Source of the DNA: Anaerolineales bacterium
GTDB lineage: Bacteria > Chloroflexota > Anaerolineae > Anaerolineales > Villigracilaceae
DNA: 64,000 bases
Assembly (NCBI GenBank): GCA_020847435.1
Contig: JADLBX010000012.1
Coordinates: forward strand, 1 to 64,000
Direction of reading: 5' to 3'
The notes beneath the pieces are model-generated. The model was not told the DNA's origin, ran no database searches, and saw only the letters and a list, made by a program, of their open reading frames with translations. Shown one piece after another: positions 1-9,371 of this stretch. Position 1 is the stretch's first letter. Each line of letters starts with the position of its first letter. The translations under genes and the position numbers were made by a program.

Positions 1-2
1 AT

Positions 3-290
3 TTCACGGTCTCATTCTTCGCGCTGATGCTAATGAACGGAATCGTCAACCTCGCCACCACCATCCCTTCCGCGCCGGGCTACATCGGCACCTTCGACGC
101 GCCCGGCATCGCCGTCCTCACCGCCTACGGTGTGGACCAAGCGACGGCGGCGGGCTACACCCTCACCTTACATATCGCGCTCTGGCTACCGATCACCGCG
201 CTTGGGGCATATTTCCTCGCGCGAGAGGGAATCAAATGGAGCGACGAAATCCGCAACGAGTTGGGGGAACAAAATGAAAGTCGAAGTTGA
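3..290 (+). CDS. UPF0104 / lysylphosphatidylglycerol synthase-type membrane protein, C-terminal part
   Basis: The frame is open from the window edge, so the N-terminus lies upstream. The visible 95 residues contain a Pro-Ser-Ala-Pro-Gly-Tyr-Ile-Gly-Thr-Phe-Asp loop, which is characteristic of the last membrane segments of the UPF0104 (AglD/MprF transmembrane-domain) family, followed by a hydrophobic helix (His-Ile-Ala-Leu-Trp-Leu-Pro) and a short charged cytoplasmic tail. Members are polytopic inner-membrane proteins, often linked to flipping or modification of lipids; the substrate here cannot be told. Its stop overlaps the start of the next gene, so the two are probably co-transcribed. Family assignment is by motif only. 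Confidence 0.75.
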   Translation, partial: FTVSFFALMLMNGIVNLATTIPSAPGYIGTFDAPGIAVLTAYGVDQATAAGYTLTLHIALWLPITALGAYFLAREGIKWSDEIRNELGEQNESRS

Positions 291-726
291 CCAAAGCGGC
301 AAGATCGGCGACACCAAAGTGCCGACAGCGCTGGCGTTTTCAAATCGCCAGCAATTTGCTATTTTGATCCCAGCGACAGTCAAACGGGAGTGCATTCAAA
401 AATTACGCGGAAAAGGAAAACTCGAAACGAGAGTTTATATTCAATTGTTCGCGGTCGGATTATTCCTGCTGTTGAGGAGAAATATACAGAGCGCGGAACA
501 GGTCGTGATTGATATTGAATATCCGGGGCATGAGGCAAAAATCAAGGAACATCTCATCAACTTGTTACATCGCGCCGACATCAAGATACATCGGACAAAA
601 ATCCAATTTGGATATGTTGGCAAAAAGTCACGCGCTCACCATGTGGCTATCCAAACTTTCAAAGGCAAATTAAAACCGGATCAAATTATTCAATTGGAAC
701 AAGTTTTACGGGAGTTTAGGAAATAA
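274..726 (+). CDS. hypothetical protein, 150 aa
   Basis: I do not recognise this family. The open frame extends upstream to 130, but that part overlaps the preceding membrane-protein gene and reads as arginine-rich shadow sequence, so I place the start at the ATG at 274, preceded by a G-rich stretch (gttgggggaac). The protein is basic and soluble-looking, with a beta-rich first half and a second half containing Asp-Ile-Glu-Tyr-Pro-Gly-His and a Gly-Lys-Lys-Ser-Arg-Ala-His-His stretch that could bind nucleic acid or phosphate. It overlaps the upstream gene by 17 bases, which suggests translational coupling. A possible RNase H-like or other nuclease fold is speculation. Confidence 0.6.
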   Translation: MKVEVDQSGKIGDTKVPTALAFSNRQQFAILIPATVKRECIQKLRGKGKLETRVYIQLFAVGLFLLLRRNIQSAEQVVIDIEYPGHEAKIKEHLINLLHRADIKIHRTKIQFGYVGKKSRAHHVAIQTFKGKLKPDQIIQLEQVLREFRK

Positions 727-730
727 AATA

Positions 731-806
731 GATCGGGGACTCCTTACGGAGGACATCTCAGTTCAGCCGCCAGTGGTGTGCTGACAGGTCCCTGAGCCAC
801 CCGATC
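731..806 (+). ncRNA. candidate structured RNA (three-helix element)
   Basis: A 7-bp perfect helix (731-737 with 800-806) closes a domain containing a CTCC/GGAG tetraloop hairpin (740-751) and a long arm: 757-761 pairs with 792-796, 763-767 with 780-784, and 768-771 with 775-778 around a 3-nt loop. GGGAC at 736-740 could alternatively pair with GTCCC at 788-792. There is no U-run after it, so it is not an ordinary terminator. It lies between a hypothetical gene and a response regulator, about 160 nt before the latter. I do not recognise a known riboswitch class. Orientation is assumed to be plus. Confidence 0.35.
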
Positions 807-968
807 ACTGCTTGCATGATACTCTTCGGCACGGGGAAAGTCAAGCGGGGGGCATAGTCGCCGATAAATATGCAAGGAATCTGGCACAAAACGACCATTT
901 CCACGTGAGTTATACTTGGATTTGCCTCGTCTGAAAGACCGTCACGAGAAAAAGCAAGGTGTCTGCCA

Positions 969-1622
969 ATGACGCAACCAGACCTCCACAGCCGAAAAAG
1001 ATTGAAGGTGTTGATCGCCGACGACGTCCAGGAGACGCGGCGTAACACCCGTCTGATGCTTGCCACGATTGACGATGTGGAGGTGGTTGCCATCGCATCC
1101 AATGGCGTGCAGGCTGTCCAATTTGCGAAGGAACACCGACCCGATATCGTCCTGCTCGACATCAACATGCCCGAAATGGACGGCTTGAGCGCCTACCGCG
1201 AAATCGCAAAGATCTATCCTGAAACAGGTTGCATCATTATCTCGGCGGAAAAAGACGCGGCAACCTTCCGCACCGCGATCTCGGTCGGCGTGCAGGAATA
1301 TCTCGTCAAGCCGTTCACCGGCGATGAGCTCGAGGATGCCATCGCCAAAGTGCGCGTGCGCGTGGAAGAGGCTCAGCGGCGAATTTCGCAGGATACGCAA
1401 ATCCGCAAACAGCGCGAAGTCTTCCTCGCTCAACTGGCGACAGAATACGCCAAGACGCGTCGCACCGACGATCAGGCAATGGAAGTGTTCGAGCAGTTGG
1501 CGGCAAATCCAAACTGCGAGCCGCGCTGGTTGCAAACCCTCGCCATGATCTACGTGGTGCGGCAAAAATGGGACCGGCTCAAGGTCCTTGCGGGAAAACT
1601 AGAACAACGAAATAACAAGTGA
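969..1622 (+). CDS. response regulator, receiver domain with helical C-terminal extension
   Basis: The N-terminal ~125 residues are a complete CheY-like receiver: acidic pair Asp18-Asp19, phosphoacceptor Asp64 in Leu-Leu-Asp-Ile-Asn-Met-Pro-Glu-Met-Asp-Gly, Ser92 and Lys114 in Val-Lys-Pro-Phe. The remaining ~90 residues are helical and charged with no recognisable DNA-binding or enzymatic domain; the last ~50 look like a TPR-type pair of helices. It therefore probably acts through protein contacts or as a phosphate sink. No kinase is adjacent; the nearest are at 9.4 and 13 kb on the other strand. A palindrome overlapping the stop codon ends the transcript. Confidence 0.88.
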   Translation: MTQPDLHSRKRLKVLIADDVQETRRNTRLMLATIDDVEVVAIASNGVQAVQFAKEHRPDIVLLDINMPEMDGLSAYREIAKIYPETGCIIISAEKDAATFRTAISVGVQEYLVKPFTGDELEDAIAKVRVRVEEAQRRISQDTQIRKQREVFLAQLATEYAKTRRTDDQAMEVFEQLAANPNCEPRWLQTLAMIYVVRQKWDRLKVLAGKLEQRNNK

Positions 1623-1651
1623 CAGTCGCGTTTAACGTGACTGTCACTTTC
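1619..1651 (+). terminator. hairpin overlapping the response-regulator stop codon
   Basis: A 12-bp stem (1619-1630 with 1636-1647, one G-T pair) with a TTTAA loop, followed by TTTC. The stop codon sits within the left arm. The T-run is weak, so termination may be partial and allow read-through into the oxidoreductase at 1664. Confidence 0.55.
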
Positions 1652-1663
1652 AATGGAGCGTAA

Positions 1664-2944
1664 ATGAAAATTGCGATCATCGGCGCGGGGTTTGGCGGAC
1701 TTGCCGCCGCGTACGACCTAAACAAAGCGGGACACGAAGTCGTCGTCTTTGAATCCGCAAGCCATGTCGGCGGGCTGGCGGCGGGTTTCAAAGAGCCGGG
1801 CTGGGATTGGTCCGTCGAAAAGTTTTATCACCACTGGTTTCAATCGGACAGTTCGATGATGGGCTTAATTCAAGAACTGGGCTTGATGGACAAGGTCATC
1901 TTCCCGCGCCCGCTGACGGTGATGTACTTCAACGGGAAATTTTATCCTTTCGACTCGATTCTCAATGCGCTTCTCTTTCCCGGACTTGGATTTGGACTCA
2001 ACAAAATCCGCTTCGGATTCGTCGGGCTGTTTCTGCGCCTCACCGACAACTGGCGCGCCCTGGAAAAAGTCACCGCGCACGCGTGGATGTTGAAATGGGC
2101 GGGCAAACAAGTCTACGAGCAGATGTGGAAACCATTGCTGGTTGGGAAGTTCGGTCCGTTTTATCAGGATGTCAACATGGCGTGGATGTGGGCGCGCATC
2201 AAAGCGCGGACGACGCGGCTGGGCACGTTCGAGGGCGGCTTTCAACGGTTTGCGGATGTGTTCGCGGAAAAACTGCGCGGCATGGGCGTGGAAATTCGGC
2301 TGGGGGCGCAGGTAAAGTTCATTAAACAGAATCAAGCGTCGGGCGGTTTGAACGTGGATGTCGAGTCGTTCGATCAGGTGTTGGTCACCGCCTCCCCATC
2401 CTTGATGGCGAAGATATGCCCTGATTTACCCGAGGAGTATTTGAAAGGCTTGCTCGAGTTGAAATCCATGGGCGCAGTGGTGATGACGCTATCGCTGAAA
2501 CATCAGTTGTCGAAAGAGGGCTATTACTGGTTCAATCTTCCAAAAGAGGCGGGCTTCCCCATGCTGGCGTTGGTGGAGCACACGAATTTTGTCTCGCCCG
2601 AACATTTCGGCGGCGACCGCATCGTCTACGCGGGCGATTATCTTGAATTGGGTCACGAGTATTTTTCTTTGAGCGACGACGAATTGCTGGAGCGCTTCAT
2701 CCCCGCGTTCAAACGGATCAACCCCGAGTTTGAAAAAGAGTGGGTGAAAAAAGTTTGGGTGAACAAAACCAATTACGCCCAACCCGTGCCGCTGGTGAAT
2801 CACTCCAAAAATATTCCCGCCATTCAAACGCCCATCGAGGGATTGTATTTCGCTTCGATGAGCCAGGTCTACCCGTGGGACCGCGGCACCAATTTCGCGG
2901 TGGAGATCGGTCGGCGCGCGGCGAAGATGATGTTGGAGAATTGA
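1664..2944 (+). CDS. FAD-dependent amine-oxidase-type oxidoreductase
   Basis: The protein (426 aa) starts with a Rossmann dinucleotide-binding motif, Gly-Ala-Gly-Phe-Gly-Gly-Leu at residues 7-13, followed by the Glu-Ser-Ala-Ser-His-Val-Gly-Gly-Leu-Ala segment typical of the amine oxidase / protoporphyrinogen oxidase / phytoene desaturase superfamily. The C-terminus has the second FAD-contacting region (Tyr-Pro-Trp-Asp-Arg-Gly-Thr-Asn-Phe-Ala-Val-Glu). It is soluble and probably acts on a lipid, isoprenoid or sugar substrate. The neighbours give no pathway clue. The start has a reasonable GGAG site. The perfect palindrome at 3111-3146 ends the transcript. Confidence 0.85.
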   Translation: MKIAIIGAGFGGLAAAYDLNKAGHEVVVFESASHVGGLAAGFKEPGWDWSVEKFYHHWFQSDSSMMGLIQELGLMDKVIFPRPLTVMYFNGKFYPFDSILNALLFPGLGFGLNKIRFGFVGLFLRLTDNWRALEKVTAHAWMLKWAGKQVYEQMWKPLLVGKFGPFYQDVNMAWMWARIKARTTRLGTFEGGFQRFADVFAEKLRGMGVEIRLGAQVKFIKQNQASGGLNVDVESFDQVLVTASPSLMAKICPDLPEEYLKGLLELKSMGAVVMTLSLKHQLSKEGYYWFNLPKEAGFPMLALVEHTNFVSPEHFGGDRIVYAGDYLELGHEYFSLSDDELLERFIPAFKRINPEFEKEWVKKVWVNKTNYAQPVPLVNHSKNIPAIQTPIEGLYFASMSQVYPWDRGTNFAVEIGRRAAKMMLEN

Positions 2945-2987
2945 CGTAAATTTTTAAATTAACCTGAGTTCGGAATAAATCTTTTTG

Positions 2988-3069
2988 GGACACGGATCAC
3001 ACGGAAAGCACGGAAGAATCCGTAAAATTACGGAAAAAAATCCGTGGAGTCCGTGAAATCCGTGTACGA
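2988..3069. repeat. interspersed repeat, family A (ACACGGAT/ATCCGTG)
   Basis: Imperfectly palindromic sequence built from repeated CACGGA and TCCGTG words, ending in CCGTGAAATCCGTGT. Related copies occur at 15935-15992, 52180-52246 and 63375-63453. All are at gene ends; the last enters the thrB coding sequence. Confidence 0.75.
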
Positions 3070-3110
3070 AGTTCCCCGATAATCCTTATCCCGAATTGAC
3101 GTTAAATTAA

Positions 3111-3146
3111 AAAGACCAGCCAACAGCTTTCTGTTGGCTGGTCTTT
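3111..3146. terminator. strong bidirectional Rho-independent terminator
   Basis: A perfect 16-bp inverted repeat (3111-3126 with 3131-3146) with a 4-nt loop. On the minus strand it is followed by a T-rich run (TTTTTTAATTT), just 19 bases beyond the isocitrate lyase stop, so it terminates the glyoxylate operon. On the plus strand it also ends the oxidoreductase transcript. Confidence 0.9.
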
Positions 3147-3165
3147 GTTAACTCACTTGCAGATA

Positions 3166-4464
3166 TTACCTACCTTGGAATTGATGTTCCTCCGTCGAGC
3201 CTTTCATCGCGGCGGTGGAGACTTCGCCGCCTGTCACCGTGGTTTGCACGCTGTCGAAGTATCCCGCGCCGACAAAGGATTGGTGCTTGATGGCGCGGAA
3301 GCCGATGGTCTTTTCCATTTCAAATTCGCGTTCCTGTAATTTGACGAACGAAGTCATGCCGTTGCGGGCGTAGCCGTGCGCGAGTTCGTACATGCTGGCG
3401 TTGAGCGAGTGGAAGCCCGCCAATGTGATGAACTGGAATTTGTAGCCCATATCCGCCAAGTCGTCCTGGAAGGAGGCGATCTGGCTGTCGTTAAGTTTGC
3501 GTTTCCAATTGAACGAAGGCGAGCAGTTGTACGCCAGCATCTTGCCGGGAAATTGGGCATGGATGGCACGTGCAAATTCACGCGCCTCATCCATATCGGG
3601 GGTGGAGGTTTCGCACCAGATCAAATCCACGTACGGCGCAAACTCAAGCGCGCGCGCGACGGCATAATCGAGACCGTTCTTGAGGATCCAGAACCCGTCT
3701 GCCGTGCGCTCGCCAGCCAGATGGTCGCGGTCCACACGGTCAATGTCGCCGCGGATCAGGGTGGCGCTGAGCGCGTCGGTGCGGCCAATGAAGATGGTTG
3801 GCACGCCCATCACGTCCGCGGCGAGGCGGGCGGAGATCAGTTTCTGAACGAAGTCGTGGATTGGCACGAGGACTTTACCGCCCATGTGTCCGCATTTCTT
3901 GAGCGAGGATAATTGATCCTCGAGGTGGATACCGGACGCGCCCGCTTCGATCATCCCCTTGACCAGTTCAAACGTGTTGAGCGGACCGCCAAACCCCGCC
4001 TCCGCGTCCGCCACGATGGGGGCAAAGTATTGCACCTCGCCATCGCGCCCCTCCATGTGCTGGATCTGGTCGGCGCGAATCAGGGCGTTGTTGATCTTGC
4101 GGAGCACGGTTGGCACACTGGTGACCGGGTACAAACTTTGATCGGGATACATGGTAAGCGCGTCGTTCGCGTCGCCAGCTACCTGCCAGCCGCTAAGGTA
4201 AATGGCTTTCAGCCCGGCTTGCACCATTTCCACCGCCTGGTTGCCGGTCAACGCGCCGAGCGCGCGGATGGATTTTTCCTCCTTGAGGAGCTCCCACAAC
4301 CGCTCCGCGCCCATGCGCGCCAGCGTGTGATCGTGCTGGAACGTGCCTCGCAGGCGATCCACCTCCTCAGCCGAGTAGGGACGGTGGACCCCAGCCCAGC
4401 GCGGATCAGTTTCCCATTCCCGCTTTAATTCTTCGACCGACTTGGGTTGGTATTTCTGATACAT
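3166..4464 (-). CDS. aceA: isocitrate lyase
   Basis: Cleaves isocitrate to glyoxylate and succinate, the first step of the glyoxylate shunt. The protein is 432 aa, the usual length for the short bacterial enzyme, and carries the catalytic loop Lys-Lys-Cys-Gly-His at residues 189-193 (Cys191), with the Asp-Ala-Glu-Ala-Gly-Phe-Gly-Gly metal/substrate segment just before it (153-160). It is the second gene of a two-gene operon, 20 bases after malate synthase, and is followed directly by a strong terminator. The AGGAGG-like site (rc of gcctcct at 4468-4474) supports the start. With malate synthase this implies growth on acetate, fatty acids or other C2 units. Confidence 0.97.
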   Translation of the reverse strand: MYQKYQPKSVEELKREWETDPRWAGVHRPYSAEEVDRLRGTFQHDHTLARMGAERLWELLKEEKSIRALGALTGNQAVEMVQAGLKAIYLSGWQVAGDANDALTMYPDQSLYPVTSVPTVLRKINNALIRADQIQHMEGRDGEVQYFAPIVADAEAGFGGPLNTFELVKGMIEAGASGIHLEDQLSSLKKCGHMGGKVLVPIHDFVQKLISARLAADVMGVPTIFIGRTDALSATLIRGDIDRVDRDHLAGERTADGFWILKNGLDYAVARALEFAPYVDLIWCETSTPDMDEAREFARAIHAQFPGKMLAYNCSPSFNWKRKLNDSQIASFQDDLADMGYKFQFITLAGFHSLNASMYELAHGYARNGMTSFVKLQEREFEMEKTIGFRAIKHQSFVGAGYFDSVQTTVTGGEVSTAAMKGSTEEHQFQGR

Positions 4465-4484
4465 GAAAGCCTCCTGATGATGGG

Positions 4485-6065
<1,581 letters not shown>

Positions 6066-6539
6066 CGGCGCCTGCTTTCACCATGACGGAGTTATGTTGA
6101 AAAGGTTTATCCTGAAATCGAACGGCGAGGTTACATCACAGAAAGTTTTCAGGAGTGCATTGAAGCGATCAAAGATTTGCCATAGACAACCACAGACATT
6201 CTAAACGCTCTTTCCGCAGGAGTCCATGAAACTGACATAGGTGACGATGTTCTTTTTTCAAATCGGATAATTTCCATGCAAATATTGCTGATTGAACAAA
6301 TTTCTATTCATTTTCGCCACTGCCCCCTTCGGGGCTGATAAGTCGTAGAGATTTTGAGAGTCTTCTCTGAGAACTCCGTGTTCTCTGCGGCAAAGAGTTT
6401 TTTACTTTCTCAATTAGATACTCTCCAACTCAGTTTTCTCTTTGTTGCAAAAACATGTTGGAGTACAATACGAACTGTCCAAATTTTCCCCGCCGCCGAT
6501 TCGGCGGGTACTATTCTCACACGAAAACGACCTGCATCA
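6066..6539. other. intergenic region between divergent aceBA and HEPN gene
   Basis: No credible gene is visible. It must contain the aceB promoter (minus) and the promoter of the HEPN gene (plus). It contains a diverged family C repeat (about 6350-6390, with CTCTGAGAACTCCGTGTTCTCTG) and a GC-rich hairpin at 6489-6508 (7-bp arms CCCGCCG/CGGCGGG) shortly before the next start. Confidence 0.6.
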
Positions 6540-7154
6540 ATGAAAAGATCACAATCCAACGTACGTCAATCATTCATTCCCAGGTTGTCGAGCATCGCGA
6601 GAGATAACCATAAGCATTTGACTAACCTTGAACACAATCTCGAACGATTGAGGCGGGAAATCTCCAAAACCAGAGACAAACCAACAAAATTGACGCTCGA
6701 AGAACAAATCAAAATTGTGGAAAGTGAACTGGCAAAAACTTCCATGATCGTAATTGTGTTTACAGCCATGACGATCGAGGCATATATCTACGATTACGCC
6801 GCGCGCCACCTGGGAGATGCCTTTACAAAGGATCATCTGGATAAACTCGATCCGGTAAGCAAATGGATTATTATCCCGGAGCTCGTCACTGGCAGGGAAA
6901 TGCCGCTCCGCGAAGGTTGGTATGCGCGCCTGAAAAAACTAATTAAAATCAGGAATTCGATCACCCATCACAAATCATCCGACCCAACCGGAACCTTACA
7001 CAACACAGGAAAAAACCTGAAAAGAGTAGAGTCCGAAACGGGCTTTATCTATACAAACGCCAAACAATCCGTTAACCTGCTTGCCGCGCTTGCTGATAAA
7101 ATCATAGAAATGGACCCTGCTGAAACTCTATGGGTAAAATCCTACCTAGCCTAA
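6540..7154 (+). CDS. HEPN-like protein with R-x4-H motif
   Basis: The open frame begins at 6354, but its first 62 codons run through a repeat and a GC hairpin, so I place the start at the ATG at 6540 (204 aa); no strong ribosome site is seen. The N-terminal ~70 residues form a basic helical/coiled segment. The following helical domain carries Lys-Ile-Arg-Asn-Ser-Ile-Thr-His-His at 136-144, matching the R-x4-6-H signature of HEPN nucleases (Arg138, His143), preceded by a long hydrophobic helix (residues 69-90) as in that fold. HEPN proteins are often RNases in toxin-antitoxin or defence systems. The absence of a paired MNT antitoxin, and ssb 27 bases downstream, leave its role open. Confidence 0.6.
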   Translation: MKRSQSNVRQSFIPRLSSIARDNHKHLTNLEHNLERLRREISKTRDKPTKLTLEEQIKIVESELAKTSMIVIVFTAMTIEAYIYDYAARHLGDAFTKDHLDKLDPVSKWIIIPELVTGREMPLREGWYARLKKLIKIRNSITHHKSSDPTGTLHNTGKNLKRVESETGFIYTNAKQSVNLLAALADKIIEMDPAETLWVKSYLA

Positions 7155-7181
7155 ACCAAACTGCACCCCCCGGAGGAAAAA

Positions 7182-7610
7182 ATGAGCTATCAAAAGATTA
7201 TTCTAGCTGGTAATTTAGGACGCGACCCGGAAATGCGTTATACCCCATCCGGGCAGGCGGTCACAAGTTTTTCCATTGCCGTAAACGAATCGTACACCAA
7301 TGCCAACGGCGAAAGGATAAAAAAGACAATTTGGTTCCGTATCACTGCGTGGGGCAAACAGGCTGAAATTTGCAACCAATATCTCAAAAAGGGGCAGATG
7401 GTCCTTGTGGACGGTCGCATGACTGCGGACCCCTCCACCGGCGGTCCCCGCATTTGGACCAAGCAAGACGGCTCCGCCGGGGCATCCTTTGAAGTGACGG
7501 CAAGTACCGTCCGCTTTTTATCGCGCAGCGATGGAAGCGGAGGCGACGCGCCCATGGCTGGCGGCATGGAACATGCCGAGATGCCCGCCGAAGACGACAT
7601 CCCGTTCTAA
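7182..7610 (+). CDS. ssb: single-stranded DNA-binding protein
   Basis: Binds and protects single-stranded DNA in replication, recombination and repair. The 142-residue protein has the OB-fold start (Ile-Leu-Ala-Gly-Asn-Leu-Gly-Arg-Asp-Pro-Glu), the Trp-Phe-Arg-Ile-Thr-Ala-Trp-Gly-Lys-Gln-Ala strand, a glycine-rich linker and the acidic tip Glu-Asp-Asp-Ile-Pro-Phe that recruits partner proteins. A CCCGGAGGAAAA ribosome site precedes the ATG. It leads a tight cluster with DUF3467, a translin-family gene and a membrane protein, and may share a transcript with the HEPN gene upstream. Confidence 0.97.
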   Translation: MSYQKIILAGNLGRDPEMRYTPSGQAVTSFSIAVNESYTNANGERIKKTIWFRITAWGKQAEICNQYLKKGQMVLVDGRMTADPSTGGPRIWTKQDGSAGASFEVTASTVRFLSRSDGSGGDAPMAGGMEHAEMPAEDDIPF

Positions 7611-7619
7611 CACTTAGCC

Positions 7620-7644
7620 TTCCCTCTCCCCACAGGAGAGGGAA
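7620..7644. repeat. short palindromic repeat TTCCCTCTCC/GGAGAGGGAA
   Basis: A perfect 10-bp inverted repeat with a CCACA loop between ssb and the next gene, 9 bases before its ATG. There is no T-run, so it is unlikely to terminate on the plus strand; it may modulate translation or mRNA stability. A similar CCTCTCCCGCAGGGAG word occurs inside the SUI1 gene near 45 kb. Confidence 0.6.
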
Positions 7645-7652
7645 AATCAATT

Positions 7653-8009
7653 ATGACCACACCCGAGCCTCAACCGACAACCCCCCCAAACATTCTGCCA
7701 CAAGCGGGCGCGCCCAAGATCAAACTCAAAGACGGACTCGAGCCTGCGTATGCGAACCTCGCGCGCATCTCTCACTCACCCACCGAGTTCGTGATTGATT
7801 TCGGGCACCTGATCCCCGGCGAACCGACCGCCAACATCAACGCGCGCGTCGTGACAACCCCGCTCAGCGCGAAAATGCTCCTGCGCGCGCTGAACGAAAA
7901 TCTGGCGCGCTACGAAGCCGCGTTCGGCGAAATCAAAATCCCCAGCGGCGCCTCGCTTGCCGACAACCTCTTCCGCAACCTGCACCCGCCCGAACCGCCG
8001 AAAGAATAG
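7653..8009 (+). CDS. DUF3467 domain-containing protein
   Basis: A small protein (118 aa) with a proline-rich N-terminus and a compact beta domain containing Tyr-Ala-Asn-Leu-Ala-Arg-Ile-Ser-His-Ser-Pro-Thr-Glu-Phe and Asp-Phe-Gly, the hallmark of DUF3467. The family is widespread in bacteria and archaea and its function is unknown. It ends 2 bases before the translin-family gene, so the two are almost certainly translated from one message. A role together with ssb and translin in nucleic-acid handling is inferred only from position. Confidence 0.8.
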   Translation: MTTPEPQPTTPPNILPQAGAPKIKLKDGLEPAYANLARISHSPTEFVIDFGHLIPGEPTANINARVVTTPLSAKMLLRALNENLARYEAAFGEIKIPSGASLADNLFRNLHPPEPPKE

Positions 8010-8011
8010 CG

Positions 8012-8701
8012 ATGCACAAACTCGAACAGATCGCCGACGACATCCGCAAAAGTTTCGATGCCCGCACCGCCACACGCGACCAGGCGCTCGCCCTCGCCCG
8101 CCAATTGACGCGCGCCTGCTCGCTCGCCATCCGCGCAGTGCATCGGAGCGCACGCCAGGAAATGGAAAAACACCTCGACGAAGCGCGTATTCTGGCAGAC
8201 CAACTACGCGGCGACCTCGCAAAATATCCCGACTTGTTCTACGCCGGCTACACACAGGACGCGCTCAAAGAATTTGTGGAAGCGAACGTGACCTGCGCGC
8301 TGATCCAAAACCAACCGCTTCAAACGCCAGGGGAGCTGGGCGTCGAACCCTCGACCTATCTCAACGGGTTGGCGGAGGTCGTCGGCGAACTACGCCGCCG
8401 CACACTGGATATTCTCCGCTCCGGCTACTCGCAAGAAGCCGAACGCCTGCTCGGCTACATGGACGAAATCTACTCCGTGCTGGTGACCATTGACTACCCC
8501 GACGCGATCACCAACGGTCTGCGCCGCCAAACCGACCTGGCGCGCGGCATCATCGAAAAAACGCGCGGCGACGTCACCTTTAGTTTGCGCGGCGAAGACC
8601 TGAGCCAAGCGATCCGCAAACTCAGCGGTCAACTGAACGGCGGCACGAACGGCGAAGACGAAAGCCAAGGTGGATCCATTCATCTGAACGAGGACGAGTA
8701 A
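8012..8701 (+). CDS. translin-family protein (COG2178-like)
   Basis: An all-helical protein of 229 aa with the translin signature in its C-terminal half: Tyr-Pro-Asp-Ala-Ile-Thr-Asn-Gly-Leu-Arg-Arg-Gln-Thr-Asp-Leu-Ala-Arg-Gly, then Glu-Lys-Thr-Arg-Gly-Asp-Val-Thr. An internal Tyr-Thr-Gln-Asp-Ala-Leu-Lys-Glu-Phe-Val-Glu-Ala helix is also typical. Eukaryotic translin/TRAX bind and cut RNA and single-stranded DNA as octameric rings; prokaryotic relatives are little studied. The acidic C-terminal ~30 residues (Gly-Glu-Asp-Glu-Ser, Asn-Glu-Asp-Glu) look disordered. It starts 2 bases after DUF3467 and ends 5 bases before a membrane protein, in the ssb cluster. Confidence 0.85.
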   Translation: MHKLEQIADDIRKSFDARTATRDQALALARQLTRACSLAIRAVHRSARQEMEKHLDEARILADQLRGDLAKYPDLFYAGYTQDALKEFVEANVTCALIQNQPLQTPGELGVEPSTYLNGLAEVVGELRRRTLDILRSGYSQEAERLLGYMDEIYSVLVTIDYPDAITNGLRRQTDLARGIIEKTRGDVTFSLRGEDLSQAIRKLSGQLNGGTNGEDESQGGSIHLNEDE

Positions 8702-8706
8702 GAAAA

Positions 8707-9345
8707 ATGGCAAAGCGCGCCGGTAAAAAATATCCGCTGGTCGTATACCGTCTCCTGTTAAGTCGCTGGTGGCCCCCCATGCTGGCGATCGGACTGGTCA
8801 TGCTAATCCTCGCCTACGACGAATACACCAAGTTGGGACAATTCCTCCCCTGGCGCTGGATGCTCCCCGCGGCGGTCGGCATCCTCGGCGTCTTTGTCGG
8901 CGTATTGTTCTTCGTCTTTCGCTTTCTCGCCTACGTACAGCCTTGCCCAGACCATCTCAAACTCATCACCCCGTTCCTGCGTTTGAATATTTCCTACAAA
9001 CGCATCGTCCGCACCACGACCACCGAAATGAGATTGCTATTCAACTTCAAACCCAAAGGGCTTGGCGCCTGGCTCGACATTTTGGGATTGAACGAACGCG
9101 ACTTCCCGCTCGCCACAAAAACCGCGCTGGTGGTGGATTTGAAAAGCTACCCGATGCCGCGCAACGTGTTGGAATTCTTCCTCTCGCGTTACTTCTTCAA
9201 AGACAAAACCCCGCACCTCGTGCTCCTCGTAGACGACTGGATGCGCTTCAGCACCGAGATGGAAAGTATGCGCACCGGTCTGGACCCCGAGCCGGCGCGG
9301 CGACGCCCCAGCGACTCCATCCTTTCGCGTTTATCGCAAAAATAA
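8707..9345 (+). CDS. two-TM membrane protein with cytoplasmic PH-like domain, unknown
   Basis: Not recognised as a named family. Two hydrophobic helices (about residues 20-42 and 52-76) are followed by a ~135-residue soluble part rich in beta strands, reminiscent of bacterial PH-like (bPH) domains found after two membrane helices. It ends in an arginine-rich tail. It is the last gene of the ssb/DUF3467/translin cluster, 5 bases after translin, and a terminator overlaps its stop codon. Its tight position suggests it anchors or regulates the cluster at the membrane, but this is inference. Confidence 0.75.
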   Translation: MAKRAGKKYPLVVYRLLLSRWWPPMLAIGLVMLILAYDEYTKLGQFLPWRWMLPAAVGILGVFVGVLFFVFRFLAYVQPCPDHLKLITPFLRLNISYKRIVRTTTTEMRLLFNFKPKGLGAWLDILGLNERDFPLATKTALVVDLKSYPMPRNVLEFFLSRYFFKDKTPHLVLLVDDWMRFSTEMESMRTGLDPEPARRRPSDSILSRLSQK

Positions 9346-9371
9346 AATCCCCGTTCAAGCGGGGATTTTTT
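9344..9371. terminator. bidirectional terminator between convergent genes
   Basis: A 10-bp stem AAAATCCCCG/CGGGGATTTT with a TTCAAG loop. T-runs on both sides serve the membrane-protein operon (plus) and the histidine kinase (minus), whose stop codons it overlaps. Confidence 0.9.

Noticed and set aside
731-806. Cobalamin riboswitch or SRP RNA
   Set aside because: The B12-box and the SRP GGAA tetraloop/receptor core are absent on both strands.
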